A stretch of DNA of 39,270 nt, taken from the NCBI RefSeq assembly GCF_004103825.1, contig NZ_RYFI01000003.1, positions 145,221 through 184,490 on the forward strand, read 5' to 3'. This document shows, piece after piece, positions 1-7,629 of the stretch (positions are counted from its first letter, which is position 1; each line of letters starts with the position of its first letter). The stretch comes from Hansschlegelia zhihuaiae. Its GTDB lineage: Bacteria > Pseudomonadota > Alphaproteobacteria > Rhizobiales > Methylopilaceae. Position numbers and translations under genes: made by a program. Below the pieces are notes generated by a model. That model was not told the DNA's origin and did no database searches. It worked only from the letters and a program-made list of their open reading frames with translations.

Positions 1-377
1 TCGAGCGCGGCCCGGTCCCCGGCGTCGAGCGCCTCGTCATAGACCGCGAGACCATCATAGAAGGAACGGGCCATCGCCTTCATCCGCTTCGGAACCGTGA
101 GGTCGCCGACGCCGAGCTCCCTCAGATTCGCGTCGAGCGCACAAAACATGGCGTCGAACAGGGCCTGCCCGAAATCCGCTCGTCCGCCGGCGCGCAGGCG
201 ACGCAGCGCGAGCCCGACATGCAGCACGATGAGTTCGAAGCGCGCCGGCAGCGTGTCGGGGGCGCCGAGCCCGACATAGAACGCCGGGCGGCGCGCCGCC
301 GCCACAATCGCATCGTAGACCGACTCCGCCTCGCGGGAGGCGTCTGGCCCGGCTTTCCTCAAACGTCCGAAGATCAT
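1..377 (-). CDS. ubiquinol-cytochrome c chaperone (Cbp3/UQCC1 family), 3' end cut by window edge
   Basis: Translated from the ATG at 377 toward the window edge, the frame stays open for 125 codons and has no stop inside the window, so the C-terminus is missing. It begins MIFGRLRKAG and contains YDAIVAAARRPAFYVGLGAP, a helical stretch FELIVLHVGLALRRLR, then FDAMFCALDANLREL and VPKRMKAMARSFYDGLAVYD. This is the pattern of the Cbp3-type chaperone that helps assemble cytochrome b into the bc1 complex at the inner membrane. It is divergent from the bamE-like gene, a neighbour pair common in Hyphomicrobiales. The 178-bp space between them must hold both promoters; I could not define either. Family assignment is by recognition of the conserved text, without a database search. 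Confidence 0.85.
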   Translation of the reverse strand, partial: MIFGRLRKAGPDASREAESVYDAIVAAARRPAFYVGLGAPDTLPARFELIVLHVGLALRRLRAGGRADFGQALFDAMFCALDANLRELGVGDLTVPKRMKAMARSFYDGLAVYDEALDAGDRAAL

Positions 378-401
378 GGCTGTCAGATCCGCGACGCGCC
401 G

Positions 402-416
402 TCTCCGCTTGGGAGA
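402..416. repeat. short inverted repeat in the bamE upstream gap
   Basis: TCTCC and GGAGA arms flank a GCTTG loop. The core resembles the longer palindrome at 34790-34813 (pyrimidine-rich arm, GCTTG, GGGAGA arm), so both may belong to one family of intergenic palindromes. It could instead be an operator between the divergent genes. Short arms make this tentative. Confidence 0.35.
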
Positions 417-555
417 AAGGGCCCCGCCTGTTGAACTGTAACCGCCTGCGGGTTACGCCAAGGCCGGCGGAGGGACAAGCCTCGGGGGGAGAGGCGGTTT
501 TCGATCACGGAGCCGTGCTCGCCGCTGCTGTCGCGTTTCGGGAGGACGTTCGGGC

Positions 556-993
556 ATGAGCTTTTTGAACACGACGACCGTCCGCATGGCGGCGCTCGCC
601 GCGGCTCTGGCGCTTGCGGGGTGCGCCGAGGAGCAGACCAAGGGCTATGTCATGGCCCCGAACGCGCTCCAGCAGGTGCCGGTCGGCTCGAGCCAGGATC
701 AGGTGCTCGTCGTGCTCGGCACGCCCTCGACCACGGCGACGCTGAAGGGCGAGGTCTATTACTACATCACGCAGAAGACCAAGCGTTCGGTCGCGTTCAT
801 GAACCCGTCCATCACGGAGCAGACCGTGCTCGCGGTCTATTTCACGCCGGACCGCAAGGTGGAGCGCGTCGCGAATTACGGCCTGCAGGACGGGCGCGTG
901 GTCGACCTCGTCACCAACGTCACGCCGACGGCCGGCCAGGAGCGCAACTTCCTGGAGCAGGTCTTCAAGGGCGTGCTGTCGTTCGAAGAATGA
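556..993 (+). CDS. bamE: outer membrane assembly lipoprotein, BamE/OmlA (SmpA) family
   Basis: 145 aa. A lipoprotein signal peptide ends in the lipobox LALAGC at about residues 18-23, so Cys23 should be lipidated. The mature domain has the BamE hallmarks: a segment predicted to start the fold (MAPNALQQVPVGSSQDQVL), then VLGTPSTTATLKGEVYYYI and an edge strand (LAVYFTPDRKVERVANYGL). BamE stabilises BamA-BamD in the outer-membrane beta-barrel assembly machine, viewed from the periplasm. bamA itself lies at 24352-26787. The stop codon overlaps the next gene's ATG by 4 nt (ATGA), so the two are probably translated from one mRNA. The family is clear; the symbol follows the usual alphaproteobacterial assignment. 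Confidence 0.88.
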   Translation: MSFLNTTTVRMAALAAALALAGCAEEQTKGYVMAPNALQQVPVGSSQDQVLVVLGTPSTTATLKGEVYYYITQKTKRSVAFMNPSITEQTVLAVYFTPDRKVERVANYGLQDGRVVDLVTNVTPTAGQERNFLEQVFKGVLSFEE

Positions 994-1427
994 GCCCCGG
1001 CCCTCGTGCGGCCGCACGGGGCGCGGCGGCTGCGTTTGCGCTTGCGCTCGTGGCGTCGCCCGCCCATGCGGCGCCCGGCGACAGGCAATATGCGACGCTC
1101 TACAACCACGACCAGTCCGGTTTCCTCAGGGCGTTGAGGGCCGGCGAGGACTTCGTGAAGGGCGGCCGCGGGCGCCAGTTCCGCATCGTGCTCGCCGGGC
1201 CGGGCGTCATTGTCGTGATACCGGGCACGTCGACGGCGCAACGCGAATACATGAAGGCCGGCAGGGCGCGCGGGCTTGAGATCATCGCCTGCAAGGAGAC
1301 GCTCGACGCCCTGTCCAAGGCGAACAAGCGCCGGATTCCCGTCCTGCCGGGCGTGTCGGTGCGGACCTGCCAGTCGCTCCGGAACCAGATGACCGTCTCC
1401 GGATGGCAGGTCGCGCCGGGCTTCTGA
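990..1427 (+). CDS. secreted DsrE/DsrF-like protein
   Basis: 145 aa starting at the ATG that overlaps the bamE stop. The N-terminus is a Sec signal peptide: charged start, hydrophobic run AAAAFALALVA, then SPAHA with predicted cleavage before APGDRQ. The rest has alternating strand and helix segments, with FRIVLAGPGVIVVI, then GLEIIACKETLDALSK and a final GWQVAPGF. The ACKETLDAL part and the ending resemble DsrE/DsrF-fold proteins, where a Cys at this place can carry sulfur or bind ligand. Another Cys lies in VRTCQSLRNQ. No reaction can be assigned. The overlap with bamE suggests co-expression and export to the periplasm. Assignment to the fold is by similarity of the C-terminal half only. 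Confidence 0.6.
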   Translation: MSPGPRAAARGAAAAFALALVASPAHAAPGDRQYATLYNHDQSGFLRALRAGEDFVKGGRGRQFRIVLAGPGVIVVIPGTSTAQREYMKAGRARGLEIIACKETLDALSKANKRRIPVLPGVSVRTCQSLRNQMTVSGWQVAPGF

Positions 1428-1438
1428 TCGACACGCCC

Positions 1439-1876
1439 ATGCCCCTCCATCTGCAAAAACTCTGCGTCGGCTGCGATTCGCCCGAGGAGCTCCGCGCCTG
1501 GATCGAGGAGCGCATGGCCGACAGGCGTCGCCGCGGCGCGCCCGAGGAGCAGGTCCACACCACCCGCATGGCGCCGAAGCGCGCCGCGGAGTTGCTCGAC
1601 GGCGGCTCGCTCTATTGGGTGATCAAGGGCGTGATGCTGGTCCGGCAGCCGCTGATCGATCTGCGGCAGGTCAAGGGCGCGGACGGGATCGAGCGTTGCG
1701 AGCTGGTGATGAAGCCGGAGCTCACCGCCGTGCGGCCGACGCCGCGCCGGCCGTTCCAGGGCTGGCGCTATCTCGCGGGCCACGAGGCGCCGGCGGACCT
1801 CGCCGACGACGAACGCAAGGCGCCCGGCCTGCCAGCCCATCTCATCGCCGAACTCCGCTCGCTTGGCCTGCTGTGA
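1439..1876 (+). CDS. DUF1489 family protein
   Basis: 145 aa, no signal peptide and no membrane segment. It opens with MPLHLQKLCVGCDSPEEL, the typical start of the alphaproteobacterial DUF1489 family, and later has VHTTRMAPKRAAELLDGGSLYWVIKG and an arginine-rich PTPRRPFQGWRYL. The frame is open further upstream, but this ATG is preferred because it gives the conserved family N-terminus. The function of DUF1489 is unknown; the basic segments and the WVIKG block are its conserved parts. It starts 11 nt after the DsrE-like stop and is probably in the same transcript. Confidence 0.85.
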   Translation: MPLHLQKLCVGCDSPEELRAWIEERMADRRRRGAPEEQVHTTRMAPKRAAELLDGGSLYWVIKGVMLVRQPLIDLRQVKGADGIERCELVMKPELTAVRPTPRRPFQGWRYLAGHEAPADLADDERKAPGLPAHLIAELRSLGLL

Positions 1877-1908
1877 CGGCGCCGAACCGCGGTCTAGTAT
1901 CCTGATCG

Positions 1909-2589
1909 ATGCCCGGTCCCCTCACCCTGCTCGACGCCGTCGCGATCGCGATCTTCCTGCTCGCCTGGATCGCCTATCACTTCCTGTCCGAATGGGGCGG
2001 ACGCAGCCTCAACTCGGCCATGGCGCGGCGGCGGCGCGAATGGATGGACCGGATGTCCGAACGCGACGCGCGGATGCCCGACTCGATCACCAATCAGGGG
2101 CTGCAGAACGGCTCGGCGTTCTTCGCCTCGACGTCGCTGCTCGCGGTCGGCGGCGCGCTGGCGGCGCTGCGGGCGAGCAACGACGCGGTGCAGATCTTCG
2201 CGGCGCTCCCGCTCGGCATTCAGACGACGGCGGAGCTCTACGATCTCAAGGTGCTCGGCTTCGCAGGCATCTTCGTCTACGCCTTCTTCAAGTTCGTCTG
2301 GGCCTATCGGCTGTTCAACTACGGCTCGATCCTGATCGCCTGCACGCCCCTGCAGGAGAAGCGCGGCTCCCGCGAGATGGAGATCGCGGTCGAACGCGCG
2401 GCGCGCATGAACATCGCCGCCGGCAGGCATTTCAATCGGGGCCTCAGGACGCTGTTCTTCGCGCTCGCCTATCTCGGCTGGTTCGTGAGCCCCTGGCTGC
2501 TGATCGCCACGACGGCGGCGGTCGTGATCGTGCTGTGGCGCCGGCAGTTCAGCTCCGAACCGCTCGCCGCGGCGACCTATGGCGAGTGA
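1909..2589 (+). CDS. DUF599 family membrane protein
   Basis: 226 aa integral membrane protein. Predicted membrane segments: about residues 8-26 (DAVAIAIFLLAWIAYHFLS), 69-88 (AFFASTSLLAVGGALAALRA), 111-133 (KVLGFAGIFVYAFFKFVWAYRLF) and 185-212 (LRTLFFALAYLGWFVSPWLL). The cytoplasmic loop after the first segment is rich in Arg (AMARRRREWMDRM). The order of segments and the SITNQGLQNGSAFFASTSL block match DUF599, a family of unknown function. It lies 32 nt after the DUF1489 stop and converges on cimA with only 6 nt between the stop codons. Confidence 0.85.
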   Translation: MPGPLTLLDAVAIAIFLLAWIAYHFLSEWGGRSLNSAMARRRREWMDRMSERDARMPDSITNQGLQNGSAFFASTSLLAVGGALAALRASNDAVQIFAALPLGIQTTAELYDLKVLGFAGIFVYAFFKFVWAYRLFNYGSILIACTPLQEKRGSREMEIAVERAARMNIAAGRHFNRGLRTLFFALAYLGWFVSPWLLIATTAAVVIVLWRRQFSSEPLAAATYGE

Positions 2590-2599
2590 GCCGGCTCAC
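2586..2599. repeat. perfect palindrome spanning two convergent stop codons
   Basis: GTGAGCCGGCTCAC is a perfect 14-bp palindrome containing the TGA of the DUF599 gene and, on the other strand, the TGA of cimA. With no loop it is a weak hairpin, but it may mark the end of both transcripts. No T-run follows on either strand. Confidence 0.5.
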
Positions 2600-4194
2600 G
2601 GCGCCGGCGCGCCGGCCTTCAGCAGCTTGTAGGTGAGGCTGTCGACCAAGGCCTCGAAGGAGGCGTCCACCACGTTGGGCGAGACTCCGACCGTGGTCCA
2701 CGCCTCGCCGTCGCCGTCGGTCGACTCGATCAGCACGCGCGTCACGGCTTCGGTGCCGCCGTTCAGGATGCGGACCTTGTAGTCGGTGAGCCGAAGGTCC
2801 GCGATGTAGGGCTGGTAGCGACCAAGATCCTTGCGGAGCGCCACGTCGAGCGCGTTGACCGGGCCGATGCCTTCCGCCGCGGTGATCAGCGGCTCGCCGT
2901 CCACCGTGACCTTCACGACCGCCTCCGACATCGTCACCAGCTCGCCGAGCGCGTTGTGGCGGCGCTCGACCATCACGCGGAAGCTCTCGACCGTGAAGAA
3001 ATCCGGCACGCGCCCGAGCGCGCGCTTGGCCATCAGTGCGAACGAGGCCTCCGCGCCCTCATAGGCGTAGCCCTGCGCCTCGCGCGCCTTCACGTCGGCT
3101 AGCAACCGGTCCAGCCGCGGATCGGACCTGTCGACCTCGACGCCGACGCGGGCGAGCTCCGACAGCAGGTTCGACTTGCCGCCTTGGTCGGAAACCAGCA
3201 GGCGGCGGTGGTTGCCGACGCTGTCCGGCGTCACATGCTCGTAGGTGCGCGGGTTCTTGAGGATCGCCGAGGCGTGAATGCCAGCCTTGGTCGCGAAGGC
3301 GTTGGCCCCGACATAAGGCGCGTGGCGGTTCGAGGGCCGGTTCAGCAGCTCGTCGAAGGCGCGCGACAGCTGCGCGAGCGCCGACAGCGACTCGTCCGGG
3401 ACGCCGACCTCGTAGCGCTCGGCGAAATCCGGCTTGAGCTTCAGGGTCGGGATCAGCGTCGTGAGGTTCGCGTTGCCGCAGCGCTCGCCTAGGCCGTTCA
3501 GCGTGCCCTGGATCTGGCGCGCGCCGGCGCGCACGGCCGCGAGCGAGTTCGCGACCGCGAGCCCCATGTCGTCATGGGCGTGGATGCCGAGCTTCCCGGC
3601 CGGAACCACGGTCGCGGCCGAGGCCACGATCTCGGCGACCTCCTCGGGCGTCGTCCCGCCATTGGTGTCGCAGAGCACGACCCAGCGCGCGCCGGCCTCG
3701 TAGGCCGCCTTCGCGCAGGCGAGCGCATAATCGCGGTTGGCCTTCCAACCGTCGAAGAAATGCTCGCAGTCGACCATGGTCTCGCGGCCGGCCGCGACCG
3801 AGGCGGCGACGGTGTCACGGATGGTCTCGAGATTCTCATCGAGCGTGATTCCGAGCGCCTCGCGGACGTGAAAGTCCCAGCTCTTGGCCACGAAGCAGCA
3901 GGCCTCGGCCTTCGCCCGAAGCACGCCCTGCAGGCCCGGATCGTTGGCGGCGGAGCGCCCGGCCCGCTTGGTCATCCCGAAGGCCGTGAAGATGGCGTGC
4001 GAGGTCCTGGGCGCGGCGAAGAACTCGGTGTCGGTCGGATTGGCGCCCGGATAGCCGCCTTCGACATAGTCGACGCCGAGGCGATCGAGCATACCCGCGA
4101 CCTCGATCTTGTCCTCGAGCGTGAAGTCGACGCCGGCCGTCTGCGCGCCGTCGCGCAGCGTCGTGTCGAACAGGTAAAGGCGCTCGCGCGTCAA
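2596..4194 (-). CDS. cimA: (R)-citramalate synthase
   Basis: 532 aa. An N-terminal HMGL-like TIM barrel starts with [20 protein letters not shown], giving the metal- and acceptor-binding DTTLRDG motif. It continues with [26 protein letters not shown], the metal-binding HAHDDMG, and [12 protein letters not shown]. After about residue 400 comes the LeuA-type regulatory domain. The length, and [17 protein letters not shown] in place of the isopropylmalate synthase equivalent, favour citramalate synthase. The enzyme condenses pyruvate with acetyl-CoA to start a threonine-independent isoleucine route. The start is TTG: the TTGA sequence overlaps the cysS stop and no ATG or GTG lies near the conserved N-terminus, so translation is probably coupled to cysS. 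The C-terminal domain makes feedback control by isoleucine likely (family knowledge). Confidence 0.93.
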   Translation of the reverse strand: MTRERLYLFDTTLRDGAQTAGVDFTLEDKIEVAGMLDRLGVDYVEGGYPGANPTDTEFFAAPRTSHAIFTAFGMTKRAGRSAANDPGLQGVLRAKAEACCFVAKSWDFHVREALGITLDENLETIRDTVAASVAAGRETMVDCEHFFDGWKANRDYALACAKAAYEAGARWVVLCDTNGGTTPEEVAEIVASAATVVPAGKLGIHAHDDMGLAVANSLAAVRAGARQIQGTLNGLGERCGNANLTTLIPTLKLKPDFAERYEVGVPDESLSALAQLSRAFDELLNRPSNRHAPYVGANAFATKAGIHASAILKNPRTYEHVTPDSVGNHRRLLVSDQGGKSNLLSELARVGVEVDRSDPRLDRLLADVKAREAQGYAYEGAEASFALMAKRALGRVPDFFTVESFRVMVERRHNALGELVTMSEAVVKVTVDGEPLITAAEGIGPVNALDVALRKDLGRYQPYIADLRLTDYKVRILNGGTEAVTRVLIESTDGDGEAWTTVGVSPNVVDASFEALVDSLTYKLLKAGAPAP

Positions 4195-5549
4195 CGCACG
4201 ACCTCCCAGCTGGTGCCGCCGGCGCCGTCCTTCAGGGCCACGCCCTGAGCCAGCAGCTCGTCGCGGATGCGGTCGGCCTCGGCGAAGTTCCTTTCGCGGC
4301 GCGCCGCGATGCGGGCGTCGATCAGGCGCTCGATCTCGGAGACCGGGAGCGCGGGCTCAGGTGCGGAAGCCGCCTTCCACGCCTCATAGTCGTCCGGCCG
4401 GAAGCCGAGGAACCGCAGCGTGCCGGCGAGCGCCTTGCGGGCGCCCTCGGACTTCAGGCGGTGGATCTCGGCGATCATCTTCGGCGTGTTCAGGTCGTCG
4501 GCGAGCGCCTCCAGCACGTCCGGCGCGGGCCGCGCCTCGGCGTCCGAGGCGGCGGCGTCGAACCACTGGCCGAGCGTCCGCTCCGCCTCCTGCAGGCTCT
4601 TCAGCGTCCAGTTGATGGGCTGGCGATAATGCGCCGAGAACATCGCGAGACGCGCGACGTCGCCCGGCCAGTCGGCCAACACCTCGCGGATCGTGACGAA
4701 ATTGCCGGCGGACTTCGCCATCTTCTCGCCCTCGACCTGCAGGAACCCATTGTGCATCCACACATTGGCCATCCGCTCATGGCCGAAGCAGCAGGTCGAC
4801 TGGGCGATCTCGTTCTCGTGGTGGGGGAAGATCAGGTCGATGCCGCCGCCATGGATGTCGAACACTTCGCCGAGCAGCGCGGCGGACATCGCCGAGCATT
4901 CAAGATGCCAGCCCGGGCGCCCCCTGCCCCACGGGCTGTCCCAGCCGGGCTCGGTTTCGGTCGACGGCTTCCATAGCACGAAGTCCATCGCGCCCTTCTT
5001 GTAAGGCGCGACCTCGACGCGCGCGCCGGCCTGCATCTCGTCGAGCGAGCGGCGCGCGAGACGGCCATAGGCGGGCATCGAGGAGACGTCGAACAGGACA
5101 TGGCCTTCGGCCGCATAGGCATGGCCGCCGGCGATCAGGCGCTGAACGAGCTTGACCATGTCGAGCTCACCTTCGCCGCGGCAGATGAACTCGGTCGCGC
5201 GCGGCTCGTGGGTCGGGGCGAGACAGCCGAGCGCCGCGACGTCCTCGTGGAAGCCGCGCGCGGTCTCCTCCGTCAGCTGGCGGATGGAGACGCCCCGCTC
5301 AGCCGCCCGCGCGTTGATCTTGTCGTCCACATCCGTGATGTTGCGGACATAGGTGACGTGGTCCGCGCCATAGACGTGGCGAAGCAGGCGGAACACCAGG
5401 TCGAAGACAATGACGGGACGCGCGTTGCCGATATGCGCGCGGTCATAGACCGTCGGCCCGCAGACATACATCCGGACGTCGGCCGGATCGATCGGCGCGA
5501 AGACGTCCTTGGCCTTCGTCAGGGAATTGTAAAGCCTGAGCGCAGTCAC
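4191..5549 (-). CDS. cysS: cysteinyl-tRNA synthetase
   Basis: 452 aa, near the usual length. Class I motifs are present: [18 protein letters not shown] (HIGN form of HIGH, with the zinc Cys of YVCGPT), the zinc and cysteine-binding [20 protein letters not shown], and KMAKSAGNF as the KMSKS loop with Ala in place of the first Ser. The C-terminal anticodon-binding part ends [15 protein letters not shown]. It charges tRNA-Cys with cysteine in the cytoplasm. The start is GTG with a strong AGGAGG seven nt upstream. The 3' end overlaps cimA. An intrinsic terminator or attenuator structure lies 40-120 nt upstream (5586-5666), so expression may be separated from the thioesterase gene or regulated there. 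Confidence 0.97.
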   Translation of the reverse strand: MTALRLYNSLTKAKDVFAPIDPADVRMYVCGPTVYDRAHIGNARPVIVFDLVFRLLRHVYGADHVTYVRNITDVDDKINARAAERGVSIRQLTEETARGFHEDVAALGCLAPTHEPRATEFICRGEGELDMVKLVQRLIAGGHAYAAEGHVLFDVSSMPAYGRLARRSLDEMQAGARVEVAPYKKGAMDFVLWKPSTETEPGWDSPWGRGRPGWHLECSAMSAALLGEVFDIHGGGIDLIFPHHENEIAQSTCCFGHERMANVWMHNGFLQVEGEKMAKSAGNFVTIREVLADWPGDVARLAMFSAHYRQPINWTLKSLQEAERTLGQWFDAAASDAEARPAPDVLEALADDLNTPKMIAEIHRLKSEGARKALAGTLRFLGFRPDDYEAWKAASAPEPALPVSEIERLIDARIAARRERNFAEADRIRDELLAQGVALKDGAGGTSWEVVR

Positions 5550-5585
5550 GCTCCGTCCTCCTCATGGGCCGGGGCGCCACTCTTT

Positions 5586-5666
5586 TCTCAAAAATAAAGA
5601 AAAAACCGCCGCGGCCAGCTTTCGCTATCCGCAGATAATGACGATCCGGTTGATGCGGCCGGCGGT
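5586..5666 (-). terminator. intrinsic terminator of the thioesterase gene, or attenuator before cysS
   Basis: Read on the minus strand, ACCGCCGGCC (5666-5657) can pair with GGCCGCGGCGGT (5616-5605) with a 2-nt bulge, and is followed at once by TTTTTTC and further T-rich sequence down to about 5586. A T-tract like this is exceptional in such GC-rich DNA. The 40-nt loop contains more sequence that could fold. Position 33 nt after the thioesterase stop argues for termination; position in front of cysS allows attenuation. Confidence 0.6.
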
Positions 5667-5698
5667 CTTCATGGCGCGGGACAATGATCTTACGCGGC

Positions 5699-6265
5699 TC
5701 AAGCGTCAAGCGGCGCGGCGGGGCCGTCGGACGTAACCGTCTTGAGAGCGCCCTCGGCGGCCAGGAACGCCGCGACGTCGGGCCGGAGCGGCGGGCTTTC
5801 GGCGGTCACGCCTGAAAGCTTCATCAGTTCCGCGACGGGGACGAAGGCCCGGCGGGCCCGGTCATAGAGCCCGGTTTCGACCAGCGCGATGGCGCCCACC
5901 GAGCCGTCGTCGCGCAGGATTCGGTGCTCGATGACGATGCGGTCCTCGCTCCAGGCGAGGACCTCCGTTTCCAGCGTGAAACTGCGGAACAGCCTGAGTT
6001 CGCGGCGGAAGCGGATCAGGCCAGCGCTCATGAGCGGCGTCCAGCGCCGCTTCAGCACGGCGCGCCACAGGCCGGTCCGCAGCAGCAGGTCTGCGCGTCC
6101 GAGATCCATCAGCGTCCAGTAGCGGCCGTTGTTCATGTGCATCGACGTGTCGAGGTCAGTGGGCAGCACCGTGAAGCGCAGCCGCGACACGTCGAACGGC
6201 GCGGACAGGCGCGCGCGCCACGGGGTCGCGATCAGGAGGAAGATGAGGCGGAGCCAGAGGTTCAC
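5699..6265 (-). CDS. acyl-CoA thioesterase-like protein, 4HBT hotdog fold
   Basis: 188 aa. An N-terminal hydrophobic stretch (MNLWLRLIFLLIATP) is followed by the hotdog segment LPTDLDTSMHMNNGRYWTLMDLGRADLL. The D-MHMNNGRY pattern is typical of the 4-hydroxybenzoyl-CoA thioesterase-like group (4HBT_2/THEM6-like), where the Asp near HMNN is catalytic. The central helix and strands RFRRELRLFRSFTLETEVLAW and ALVETGLYDR complete the fold. The substrate cannot be deduced. The start is GTG at 6265, giving the hydrophobic N-terminus seen in relatives. The gene diverges from pqqA across 268 bp and is followed by the terminator upstream of cysS. Confidence 0.83.
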   Translation of the reverse strand: MNLWLRLIFLLIATPWRARLSAPFDVSRLRFTVLPTDLDTSMHMNNGRYWTLMDLGRADLLLRTGLWRAVLKRRWTPLMSAGLIRFRRELRLFRSFTLETEVLAWSEDRIVIEHRILRDDGSVGAIALVETGLYDRARRAFVPVAELMKLSGVTAESPPLRPDVAAFLAAEGALKTVTSDGPAAPLDA

Positions 6266-6383
6266 CTGGTCGACCCTTGCGTTTAGGGCGCTCAGAACCG
6301 TCGTGCGAGCGCGGCGAAACTGTGGCGTTTCGGCGGCGTCTGGCCGTCGGCGTGATCATCCCGGAGCGCGCTCATTCCTAAGA

Positions 6384-6398
6384 AGTTCTTGAGGAACT
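6384..6398. promoter_or_regulatory. inverted repeat in the pqqA / thioesterase intergenic region
   Basis: AGTTC-TTGAG-GAACT, perfect 5-bp arms about 135 nt upstream of the pqqA ATG and 120 nt upstream of the divergent GTG. This 268-bp gap has no gene, and its shape fits an operator for a dimeric regulator. I found no convincing -35/-10 pair for pqqA. Confidence 0.35.
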
Positions 6399-6533
6399 CA
6401 CGTCCGAGATTACCAAGATTTAAGGCGCGCACGGCTGGCGGCGTGATCTCACAAAAGCTATCTTCGGAAGCGCGTCGAGGGACAAGCAATTCGAGCTCGG
6501 CGCAAAAGTCTCAGGAAACCTTAGGAGGCTATA

Positions 6534-6614
6534 ATGGCCATCTGGACCGCCCCGATCGTCGAAGAGACCCCCGTTGGTCTCGAAGTCACGTCGTACAGCC
6601 CGGCCGAGCTCTGA
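6534..6614 (+). CDS. pqqA: PQQ precursor peptide PqqA
   Basis: A 26-codon gene, MAIWTAPIVEETPVGLEVTS then YSPAEL. The signature is Glu17-x3-Tyr21 (EVTSY): these two side chains are cross-linked and become the skeleton of pyrroloquinoline quinone. AGGAGG at 6523-6528 lies 5 nt before the ATG, an excellent ribosome-binding site matching high expression. It is followed after 52 nt by pqqB. The 3' end carries a short hairpin (6606-6618). The PIVEE leader region is the part recognised by PqqD in this family. Length and motif leave no real alternative. Confidence 0.97.
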   Translation: MAIWTAPIVEETPVGLEVTSYSPAEL

Positions 6615-6618
6615 GCTC
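6606..6618 (+). promoter_or_regulatory. short hairpin at the pqqA stop codon
   Basis: GAGCT-CTG-AGCTC can form a 5-bp stem across the end of pqqA. Such a structure could stabilise the pqqA message or reduce read-through into pqqB, giving the excess of precursor peptide known for other pqq operons. No T-run follows; this is inference. Confidence 0.35.
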
Positions 6619-6666
6619 AAGCCGTGACTGAAGTCGAGACGATTTCCGCGCTGCAGGGCTGACGTC

Positions 6667-7608
6667 ATGTCGTTGCGGATGATTGTTCTCGGTTCGGGCG
6701 CCGGCGGCGGCTTTCCCCAGTGGAATTGCCGCTGTCCGGTGTGCTCGCTCGCATGGGACGGCGATCCGCGGGTGAAGGCCCGCACACAGTCCTCGATCGC
6801 GGTCGAGACCGGCGACGGGCATTGGACGCTGTTCAACGCCTCTCCGGATCTCAGGTCGCAAATCCTCGCGACGCGCCAGATCCAGCCGACGGGGCTGCGC
6901 GAGACGCCGATCTCGGCGGTGGCGCTCACCAATGGCGACGTGGACCATGTCGACGGGCTGATCACGCTGCGCGAGCGGTCGCCCTTCACGGTGTACGCCA
7001 CCTCGCAGATTTCCGCGGTGCTCGACGCCAACCCGATCTTCGGCGTGCTCGCCAGAGACGTGGTGTCCCGCCGGACGGTGGAGCTCGGCAAGCCCTTCTC
7101 GATTGACGACGCGACGATCGAATTCTTCGGCGCGCCCGGCAAGGTGCCGCTCTATCTCGAGACCGAGAACCTGACGATCGGCGACACCTCCGGTGACACG
7201 GTGGGCGCGGTCGTGAAGAAAGACGGCAAGCGGCTGGTCTACATTCCCGGCTGCGCCTTCGTGAATGACGACGTGCTGGCCCGCGTCGAGGGCGCAGACC
7301 TTCTGCTGTTCGACGGCACGGTGTTTGAGGACGATGAGATGCAGCGCGCCGGCGTCGGCGTGAAGACCGGGCGGCGTATGGGTCACGTGCCGATCTCGGG
7401 CCCCGACGGCTCTTTGGACGCGTTCAAAGCTGTGAAAGTCAGCCGGAAGGTCTACATTCACATCAACAACACCAACCCCATCTTGATCGAGGGCTCGCCG
7501 GAGCGGCGGGCGGTCGAAGCGCGGGGCTGGGAGGTTTCAGAAGACGGGCTCGAGATCGCCGCGGGCGAGGCCGCGTCCGTCCACGACCGCGGGTCCACCG
7601 CGGCTTGA
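6667..7608 (+). CDS. pqqB: PQQ biosynthesis protein PqqB
   Basis: 313 aa metallo-beta-lactamase-fold protein. It begins with MIVLGSGAGGGFPQWNC at residues 5-21, then the zinc-binding Cys cluster CRCPVC, SPDLRSQI, and a modified MBL metal motif in NGDVDHVDGLITLRE. Later it has YIPGCAFVNDD, LLLFDGTVFEDDEM and the C-terminal YIHINNTNPIL. PqqB acts in the cytoplasm on the PqqE-linked peptide or its processed Glu-Tyr product and is reported as a hydroxylase adding oxygens to the tyrosine ring. It is second in the pqqABCDE cluster. The ATG at 6667 is chosen; the Met five codons in is a possible alternative since neither has a strong Shine-Dalgarno sequence. Confidence 0.97.
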   Translation: MSLRMIVLGSGAGGGFPQWNCRCPVCSLAWDGDPRVKARTQSSIAVETGDGHWTLFNASPDLRSQILATRQIQPTGLRETPISAVALTNGDVDHVDGLITLRERSPFTVYATSQISAVLDANPIFGVLARDVVSRRTVELGKPFSIDDATIEFFGAPGKVPLYLETENLTIGDTSGDTVGAVVKKDGKRLVYIPGCAFVNDDVLARVEGADLLLFDGTVFEDDEMQRAGVGVKTGRRMGHVPISGPDGSLDAFKAVKVSRKVYIHINNTNPILIEGSPERRAVEARGWEVSEDGLEIAAGEAASVHDRGSTAA

Positions 7609-7629
7609 AAGGTTGCGGAGGATTGCGCG

